A DNA stretch of 18,053 nt from assembly GCA_051162045.1 (NCBI GenBank), contig JBISDI010000055.1. The stretch is one strand, 5' to 3'. The notes under the pieces were generated by a model, which was not told where the DNA came from, did not search any database, and worked only from the letters and a program-made list of their open reading frames with translations. Source of the stretch: Anaerozeibacter quisquiliarum. Its GTDB lineage: Bacteria; Bacillota; Clostridia; Christensenellales; Aristaeellaceae. The position numbers were made by a program, and so were the translations under genes. Shown here in pieces: positions 12,706-18,053 of this stretch (position 1 is the stretch's first letter; each line of letters opens with the position of its first letter).

Positions 12706-14274
12706 CTAGGCTGCGCGGCCCAGCCGCTTCGTCAGCCGCGCGGCCACCTGCTTGAACCGGGCGATCACGTCGCGGTAGGCCTCGGTCTTGCGATAGAGCA
12801 GCACGACCAGCGCGTTGGGCACCGTCGCGCACAGCGCCATCATGGCGAGAAACCGGGGCGCCATGTGCGGGATGGCGAGCGTGAGCCGGCACAGGCCGTA
12901 GGTCACGGCGCAGCTGAGCGCGGTCAGAAAAAGATACGTGATATACTGGATGTAGTAGGGCCTGACCGGGCGGTTGAACACCTTGCGGTAGAGCAGCCAG
13001 GGGTCGTACCAGGTCTGGGTGGACAGGCGCGAGATGCTGGTGGCCAGCAGCACGCCGAAGATGCCCAGCGGGCCGACCAGCACGATGTCGCCCACGATGT
13101 TGATCGCGGCCATCGCCACCGGTCGGAACTTGCCCTGGACGAACAGGCCGTTGCTGTCGCGGAAGGCGTTGGTGGGGCGCATCATGGCCGAGGTGTAGAA
13201 GTTGAGCGTCAGCACCGCGATGATGTCCATCGGCATGCCGAATTGCCGGTCGCGCAGCCAGATGTTCTGCACGAACGGCACGCTCAGGCAGAACAGCGAG
13301 GTGCAGGCAAAGCACAGCCCCCAGAACGACAGGAAGTTGGTCGTCTGAAACACACGGTGCTGGCGCTCGCCGTCCGCGCCCGCCGCCATCGAGCCCAGGC
13401 TCGGGATGAACGCGTTGTAGAACTGGTCGAGCGCGGCATTGATCGTGTTGTAGATCATGCGGTAGTTGCTCAAGTACCCCACGATCACCACGCCCAGCGC
13501 CGGCGCGGCCGAGATCACAATCGAGTCGGTTGAGTTGAGCATCACCTGGCATATCTTGTACAGCGACAGCGCGCCGACGTCCTTGAGCAGCTTGCGCGTC
13601 TCCTCCTTGGAAATCTGCGCGTCCGGGTATTCGCGCAGCTGGGGGTACAGGTTGTTGGCCTTGCGCGAGATCACCGCATTGAGCAGCAGCGCCTCGGCCA
13701 ATCCGACCAGCAGGTACAGCACGAAGTTGCGCGTCAGCCACAGCACCAGGCACTCGACCGCCGTGCGCACGATCATCGACCACACGCCGTAGTTGGCGAT
13801 CAGGTAGCGCTTCTCGCTGGCGACCAGGATCGTGCGCTTGTAGGCCAGCAGGTAGGAGGCGGCGTTCTTGACCACGTACAGCATGAAGATCAGCCTGAGA
13901 TCCTCCCGGATGTCGGGCGCGCCCTTGACCAGCAGGTGCAAAAACGGCACCAGCGCGAGGCCGGCCAAAAGCACAAACGCCGCGATCAGCCGATACGCCT
14001 TCTTGTAGAAGTGCATCAGCGCCGCGATGCGCCGATATTCCCCCTCGCGGATCGGCTTGTACAGCGCGAACGTAATCGCGGTGCCCAGCCCCAATTCCGC
14101 CAGCGACAGCGTGTTCAGGATGTCGGCAAACAGCGCGGATATGCCGGTGTACTCCACGCCCAGCATCTTGATGACAATGGTGCGGACAAAGAAGCTGACC
14201 AGGTGATTGACGATCATCAGCACGTAGCCCGCTCCCGCGTTGATGGCGACGCTCTCGCCATGCGATCTTGCCAT
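12706..14274 (-). CDS. Polysaccharide/oligosaccharide flippase (Wzx-like, MOP superfamily)
   Basis: This is a 522-residue multi-pass membrane protein, likely with 12-14 helices. It resembles the lipopolysaccharide/polysaccharide biosynthesis proteins that move lipid-linked sugar units across the membrane. Hallmarks are an N-terminal SVAINAGAGYVLMIVNHLVS, then the RTIVIKMLGVEYTGISALFA segment, LAELGLGTAITFALYKPIRE, and the later TDSIVISAAPALGVVIVGYL and GIFGVLLATSISRL. The start at ATG 14274 has AAAGGAG 7 bases ahead; an in-frame start at 14310 would lie in the -10 box and is rejected. No glycosyltransferase or polymerase gene is beside it, so the substrate is open. It is convergent to oppF and divergent from the sugar-binding protein gene. 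Confidence 0.87.
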   Translation of the reverse strand: MARSHGESVAINAGAGYVLMIVNHLVSFFVRTIVIKMLGVEYTGISALFADILNTLSLAELGLGTAITFALYKPIREGEYRRIAALMHFYKKAYRLIAAFVLLAGLALVPFLHLLVKGAPDIREDLRLIFMLYVVKNAASYLLAYKRTILVASEKRYLIANYGVWSMIVRTAVECLVLWLTRNFVLYLLVGLAEALLLNAVISRKANNLYPQLREYPDAQISKEETRKLLKDVGALSLYKICQVMLNSTDSIVISAAPALGVVIVGYLSNYRMIYNTINAALDQFYNAFIPSLGSMAAGADGERQHRVFQTTNFLSFWGLCFACTSLFCLSVPFVQNIWLRDRQFGMPMDIIAVLTLNFYTSAMMRPTNAFRDSNGLFVQGKFRPVAMAAINIVGDIVLVGPLGIFGVLLATSISRLSTQTWYDPWLLYRKVFNRPVRPYYIQYITYLFLTALSCAVTYGLCRLTLAIPHMAPRFLAMMALCATVPNALVVLLYRKTEAYRDVIARFKQVAARLTKRLGRAA

Positions 14275-14309
14275 AGTGACTCCTTTGAAGATGTGTTGTC
14301 GTAAATGCA

Positions 14310-14338
14310 ATTATAGCACACGCGTCAAGCGCGCACAA
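14310..14338 (-). promoter_or_regulatory. Promoter of the flippase gene
   Basis: On the minus strand, TTGTGC (14338-14333), 17 bases, TATAAT (14315-14310). A TTGACG lies between them but only 7 bases from the -10 box. Confidence 0.65.
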
Positions 14339-14406
14339 ATAACGGGAACGCTTGAGGGAGGCGGCCCAATTGCACAACCGCAAACAACGAATGCCACGCA
14401 TAGCCA

Positions 14407-14435
14407 ATGACAGCGGGCGGGCCGGTTGTTATAAT
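14407..14435 (+). promoter_or_regulatory. Promoter of the sugar ABC importer operon
   Basis: ATGACA (14407-14412), 17 bases, TATAAT (14430-14435). The leader to the ATG at 14484 is about 42 bases and has a small GGGC/GCCC hairpin. About 70 bases separate it from the divergent flippase promoter. Confidence 0.8.
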
Positions 14436-14483
14436 TTGGTTATCGGGCGGAAAGCCCAATCAGGATGAGGAGGGTATGCTTCT

Positions 14484-15695
14484 ATGAAGAAATGGCTTGC
14501 TCTGGCGCTCGTGATGATGATGGCGCTCGCGATGGGCTCGGCGGCCCGGGCGGAGGGCGTGACGCTCAAGACGGTTTCGACCTTCGCGGGCACCGACGCC
14601 GCGGCCGGCACCTATGTGGACCTGCTGCGCCAGTGGGAACAGGCGACCGGCAACACGGTCGAGGACGCCTCCGGCACCGCCGACGAGGCCTGGAAGGCCA
14701 GCGTCATCAACGACTTCGCGGCCGGCAACGAGGCCGACGTGCTGTTCTACTTCGCCAAGACCGCCGACTCCGCGCCGATCCTGGACAAGGTGGTGCCGAT
14801 TGCCGAGATCAACGCCGCCTATCCGGACCTCAAGCTGACCGAGAACGCCGCCATCGCCGAGGCGAATGGCACGATCTACGCCATCCCGGTGCGCGCGTTC
14901 TGGGAAGGCCTGTTCGTCAACACCGACCTGTTCGAGCAGTACGGCCTCGAACTGCCCACCGACTGGGCGAAGCTCGAGACCGCGATCAAGGCCTTCAAGG
15001 AGAACGGCATCGTGCCGATCGCCGTATCCTTTGCCGACGTGCCCCACTACATCGTGGAGTTCGCCATGCTGGCGAGCGGCAAGCCCGCCGACCACATGGC
15101 GCGCCCGGCCCCCGGCGAGAAGGTGCCCCAGGCCTGGGTCGACGGCATGGGGCTGCTCAACGAGCTGTACAAGCTGGGCGCGTTCGCCGAGGACTGCAAC
15201 GCCACCACCAACGACATCGTGGGCCAGCTGTTCCGCGACAAGAAGGCCGCGATGCAGCTCGACGGCTCCTGGTTCGCCAACGGCATCGCCGAGGCCGGCT
15301 GGAACACCACCGCGGTGCTGCCCTTCCCCACCCATTCCCCGGACGCCGACCCGACCGCGTTTATCGGCGGCGTGTCGATGGGCTTCTACCTCTCCCGCAA
15401 GGCCTGGGACGACCCGGCCAAGCGCGACGCGGCGGTCGACCTGCTGCACCATTTGACCACCGGCGACAACGCCGTGGCGCTGGGCGGCTTCGCGTTCGGC
15501 GGCAACATCATCAAAAGCTCGGTTGAGATGATCAACAACGCGAACGTCATGCTCTCCCCGATCCAGGACGAGATGGATCAGGAAATCCGCGCCGACAAGT
15601 GGTTCAGCAAGGTGCCCTCGATCGTGGACGGCACGCTGACCGACATCGAAGGCATGTGGCAGGAGCTGGTCGACGCCAAGCCGTTCAACAAGTAA
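14484..15695 (+). CDS. CUT1-type sugar ABC importer binding protein, no lipobox
   Basis: This 403-residue extracellular solute-binding protein (family 1) should capture a saccharide and deliver it to the permeases encoded downstream. A signal peptide is clear: MKKW, then a hydrophobic stretch LALALVMMMALAMG, ending in SAARA before EG, an AxA signal peptidase I site. There is no cysteine there; the only cysteine is in the EDCNATT segment of the mature part, so it is not a standard lipoprotein. Family features include WEQATGNTV, then GTIYAIPVRAFWEGLFVNTD and FRDKKAAMQLDGSWFANGI. The start at ATG 14484 has AGGAGGG 9 bases ahead. A strong hairpin just after the stop and a 363-base gap separate it from the permeases, probably giving more binding protein than permease. 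Confidence 0.88.
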   Translation: MKKWLALALVMMMALAMGSAARAEGVTLKTVSTFAGTDAAAGTYVDLLRQWEQATGNTVEDASGTADEAWKASVINDFAAGNEADVLFYFAKTADSAPILDKVVPIAEINAAYPDLKLTENAAIAEANGTIYAIPVRAFWEGLFVNTDLFEQYGLELPTDWAKLETAIKAFKENGIVPIAVSFADVPHYIVEFAMLASGKPADHMARPAPGEKVPQAWVDGMGLLNELYKLGAFAEDCNATTNDIVGQLFRDKKAAMQLDGSWFANGIAEAGWNTTAVLPFPTHSPDADPTAFIGGVSMGFYLSRKAWDDPAKRDAAVDLLHHLTTGDNAVALGGFAFGGNIIKSSVEMINNANVMLSPIQDEMDQEIRADKWFSKVPSIVDGTLTDIEGMWQELVDAKPFNK

Positions 15696-15705
15696 CTCCT
15701 CGTAC

Positions 15706-15735
15706 AGCGCCGCGGGGCTTCGGCCCCACGGCGCT
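15706..15735 (+). terminator. Strong hairpin after the binding-protein gene
   Basis: AGCGCCG-C-GGGGC, loop TTCG, GCCCC-A-CGGCGCT, with one C/A mismatch. It starts 10 bases after the stop. Without a T tract it more likely stabilises the upstream message or stops only part of transcription. Confidence 0.65.
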
Positions 15736-16058
15736 CAGACCCTTGGCAAGGGGTATGGTGCAATAGTAAACAGCACAGCCCGACCAGTTTATACGCGCCC
15801 ACGGGCGTGTACCGGGGGCGTGAATGCGATTCCGATCAAGCGAGGCCGCAGCCGAGCGACTCGGAATCGCCTCCCGTCCGCCTGCCGCCCGGGAGGGCCC
15901 TCAGGCCCGACAGGCAGGCGGCCCCTCGGCTCGGAGCATTTTTGTCCGCAGGCAAAAAGGGTTCGAGCCAATCTTAACCGGGCGGTTGAAGGTCGCTCCT
16001 ACGGCGCCCGTAGGGGCGACCTTTGACCGTCCAATACATCGACAGGAGGCAATGTGCC
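15736..16058. repeat. Hairpin-rich gap between binding protein and permease
   Basis: No gene is seen. At least four further inverted repeats follow each other: GCGATTCCGA (15826-15835) with TCGGAATCGC (15861-15870); CCGCCTGCC (15878-15886) with GGCAGGCGG (15913-15921), enclosing the palindrome GAGGGCCCTC; TTTTTG (15939-15944) with CAAAAA (15953-15958); and AAGGTCGCTCCTACGG (15989-16004) with CCGTAGGGGCGACCTT (16008-16023), with one mismatch and a three-base loop. The last contains the GTAGGGGCG string also found at 3061. The set resembles accumulated intergenic repeats rather than a known riboswitch. Confidence 0.65.
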
Positions 16059-16940
16059 GTGCTTTACCGCGACAAGCGCCCGCTCCTCGTGTTCATCTTG
16101 CCCTCGTTCGCGCTGATGATCGTGTTTTTGTACTACCCGTTCTTCGTGAACATCTATAATTCCCTGTTCGAGATCAAGGGACTGGCTGGGCGGCCGGGCG
16201 CGTTCCTGGGCGCGGACAACTACATGCGCTTCTTCACCCGCGACCCCGTGGGCGCGGTCGCGCTCAAGAACAGCCTGAAGATCATGGGGCTGACGGTGCT
16301 GTTCCAAGTGGGGCTGGCGATCGTGCTTGCGCTGATGGTCGATTCGATCAAGCGCGGAGCGCAGTTCTTCCGCGTGGTATACTTCTTCCCCATTGTGATC
16401 TCGGCCACCGCGATCGGGTTGATGTTCAACCTGTTCTACTTCTACGACGGCGGCATGTTCAACCAGATCCTCGGCTGCTTCGGGCGCGAGCGCGTGCTGT
16501 GGCTTTCTAAGGAGCGCGCGTTCACCATGGTGGCGATCCCGGTGCTGTGGCAGTACGTGGGCTTCTACTTCGTAATCATGCTGACCGGGCTCGCGGGCGT
16601 GCCCGACGAGGTGTACGAGTCGGCGGCCATGGACGGCGCGACCGGGTTCAAAAAGATCTGGCACATCACGCTGCCGCTGGTGTCCGACGTCATCATCACC
16701 TGCACCACGCTTGCCATCACCGGCTCGATCAAGGTATTTGACCTGCCCTCGGTCATCGCGCGCAACGGCGCGCCCAACGGGCTGACCCACTTCCTGGGCA
16801 CCTACATGCACAACCAGGCGTTCGTCGCCCAGAACGTGGACTACGGCTCGACGATCTCGATCATCATCGTGGTGGCGGGCGTGCTGGTCGCGCAGGTCGT
16901 CGGCAAGGCCCTGTCGCGCCACAGCGCGGCGGGGAGGTAG
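16059..16940 (+). CDS. CUT1-type sugar ABC importer permease, MalF/UgpA-like
   Basis: This is a 293-residue inner-membrane permease with about six helices. LLVFILPSFALMIVFLYYPF is the first helix, and the family-typical N-terminal pattern continues with VNIYNSLFE and LGADNYMRFF. The EAA loop, ESAAMDGATGFKKIWHITLP, contacts the ATPase. GTG 16059 has AGGAGG at 16044-16049; the frame is open further upstream to a TTG at 16023, but that lies in a hairpin arm and before the ribosome binding site. Length is normal for the family, with no MalF-like large loop. It is followed after 4 bases by the second permease, so the two form one transcript. The energising ATPase is not in the window; many Gram-positive CUT1 systems share a distant MsmK-type ATPase. 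Confidence 0.9.
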   Translation: MLYRDKRPLLVFILPSFALMIVFLYYPFFVNIYNSLFEIKGLAGRPGAFLGADNYMRFFTRDPVGAVALKNSLKIMGLTVLFQVGLAIVLALMVDSIKRGAQFFRVVYFFPIVISATAIGLMFNLFYFYDGGMFNQILGCFGRERVLWLSKERAFTMVAIPVLWQYVGFYFVIMLTGLAGVPDEVYESAAMDGATGFKKIWHITLPLVSDVIITCTTLAITGSIKVFDLPSVIARNGAPNGLTHFLGTYMHNQAFVAQNVDYGSTISIIIVVAGVLVAQVVGKALSRHSAAGR

Positions 16941-16944
16941 CGCC

Positions 16945-18053
16945 ATGAAGAAGATTACCTTTTCAAAGGCGCTCATCTACTGCCTGTTGATTTTATGGGC
17001 GCTGACCACGATCTTCCCGTTTTTGTGGGTCATCAACAACTCGTTCAAGGCGTCGAATCTGGTGCTCAGCGATTCGTTCTCGCCCGCGTTCGCCACCGTG
17101 TATCGGCTCGACCAGCACGGCCAGGTGGTGCATGAGCGTACCCGGACCGACGAGCACGGGCGCACGATGTACGATAAGCTGCTCGTCGACGCGGAGGGCA
17201 AGCCGGTCTATGAGGAGGCGGAGGCCGGGCCGCAGCTCAAGGGCAACGACGCGTTCACCAGCCTGCTGGGCGGCATGAACCAAGGGCAAACGAACCCCAA
17301 CGCGGGCCTCGAGGCCTACGATACGGTAGGCGGCAAGGTGCTCTACGATATGGACTCGCCGCCCGTCAGACTGGCGCCCACCCTGGCCAACTACGCAAGC
17401 GCGTTCACCAACCCCAATGTCAACATTCTGAACGGCTACAAGAACAGCCTGATCGTGTCGGGCACGGTGATGGTGCTGGTGATGTTGCTGTCCACGATGA
17501 TGGCATTTGCGATGACACGCTGGCAGTTCCGCGGCCGGGGTACGATCGGAGCGCTGATTACGGCGGCGCTGATGTTCCCGGCGTTCGCCACGATCCTGCC
17601 GGCCTATCGGATGCTGGCGAGCGCCGGACTGTTCAACACGCTGACGAGCGTGATCCTGGTGCAGACCGCGGGCAACCTGGCGTTCGCCTGCACGGTGATG
17701 ATCGGTTTCGTGGCGGCTCAGCCGTACGAATTGGAGGAGGCGGCATTCATCGAGGGCTGCGGCCCGTACCGCGTCTTCCTGAAGATCATCCTGCCGCTGT
17801 CGCGGCCCGCGCTGATGACGGTGGCGATTTTCACGTTCATCTGGAGCTATAACGACCTGTTCACGCAGATGGTGCTGATCCGCTCGCGCGCGCTGATGCC
17901 GGTGTGCGCCATTTTGAGGGAGATTTCCAGCCAATACGGCACCGACTTCGGCCTGATGGCCGCCGCGGTCACGATCGTCGTGGTGCCGGTGCTTATGCTG
18001 TACATGCTGTTGCAGCGCAATATTATTCGAGGATTGACTGCCGGAGCGGTAAA
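16945..18053 (+). CDS. CUT1-type sugar ABC importer permease, MalG/UgpE-like, with large outer loop (3' end cut)
   Basis: 369 residues are visible; the last part QRNIIRGLTAGAV resembles the usual end of the family, so only a few codons are missing. The first helix is KALIYCLLILWALTTIFPFL (8-27). The usual NYASAF segment comes only at 149-154; between lie about 95 extra hydrophilic residues (about 50-145), outside the cell by topology. This insert has repeated turn-like pieces DQHGQVV, DEHGRTMYD, DAEGKPVYEE and YDTVGGKVLYD, which suggests a small beta-rich domain. The core continues with NSLIVSGTVMVLVMLLSTMM and the EAA loop EEAAFIEGCGPYRVFLKIIL (264-283). Typical members are about 275-300 residues. 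ATG 16945 has GGGAGG upstream, inside the end of the first permease gene. Confidence 0.9.
   Translation, partial: MKKITFSKALIYCLLILWALTTIFPFLWVINNSFKASNLVLSDSFSPAFATVYRLDQHGQVVHERTRTDEHGRTMYDKLLVDAEGKPVYEEAEAGPQLKGNDAFTSLLGGMNQGQTNPNAGLEAYDTVGGKVLYDMDSPPVRLAPTLANYASAFTNPNVNILNGYKNSLIVSGTVMVLVMLLSTMMAFAMTRWQFRGRGTIGALITAALMFPAFATILPAYRMLASAGLFNTLTSVILVQTAGNLAFACTVMIGFVAAQPYELEEAAFIEGCGPYRVFLKIILPLSRPALMTVAIFTFIWSYNDLFTQMVLIRSRALMPVCAILREISSQYGTDFGLMAAAVTIVVVPVLMLYMLLQRNIIRGLTAGAV

Noticed and set aside
12476..14407. Longer minus-strand frame of 643 codons over the flippase
   Set aside because: It is in another frame from the flippase gene and consists of its shadow plus the repeat element.
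15736..16058. Riboswitch or CRISPR-like array in the hairpin-rich gap
   Set aside because: The inverted repeats differ from each other, have no regular spacing, and no known riboswitch core was recognised.
16023..16058. TTG 16023 as start of the first sugar permease
   Set aside because: It lies inside a hairpin arm and ahead of the AGGAGG site, which points to GTG 16059.

Overview
The window looks like chromosomal DNA from a high-GC member of the Clostridia (Bacillota). The evidence is AGGAGG-type ribosome binding sites with occasional GTG and TTG starts, sigma-A promoters close to TTGACA-17-TATAAT, an iscR-iscS-iscU (nifS/nifU) cluster of clostridial layout, a long clostridial-type HflX, and sugar and oligopeptide ABC operons. 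A finer placement, for example Christensenellales, is only a guess. No rRNA, tRNA, CRISPR array or complete insertion sequence was seen.

Layout. Bases 1-780 are AT-richer than the rest and hold the start of an unrecognised minus-strand gene plus a gene-free stretch. Bases 844-2956 are an iron-sulfur cluster module: IscR with its promoter and two candidate IscR-type operators, the cysteine desulfurase IscS and the scaffold IscU. HflX (3213-4967) follows and carries an N-terminal domain with a JAMM-type metal-binding motif. Bases 4968-7219 are a small accessory islet: a structured repeat element, a remnant of an XRE-type regulator, an intact ribbon-helix-helix (RHH) regulator with its own promoter, a divergent frameshifted RHH gene coupled to an unrecognised 70-residue protein, a DUF1801/OmdA-like gene, and a second, paralogous copy of that small protein.

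Bases 7216-12442 pair a LacI-family regulator (minus strand) with a divergent oppBCDF importer (plus strand) that lacks a binding-protein gene. Their shared intergenic region carries both promoters, two copies of a 16-bp dyad and a leader hairpin. A second copy of the structured repeat separates oppF from a convergent polysaccharide flippase gene (12706-14274). From 14407 to the end runs a CUT1-type sugar importer: a binding protein with a strong promoter, a hairpin-rich gap, and two permeases. The second permease is cut by the window edge and has an unusually large extracellular loop.

The least expected observations are: (1) a family of intergenic elements whose hairpins keep their pairing while the stem sequence changes, with conserved flanks; (2) a pair of paralogous small proteins of about 70 residues, one coupled to a broken RHH regulator; (3) a sugar-binding protein without a lipobox, encoded beside a permease with a MalF-like enlarged outer loop; (4) operator-like dyads that explain how the LacI-type and IscR regulators may act here.
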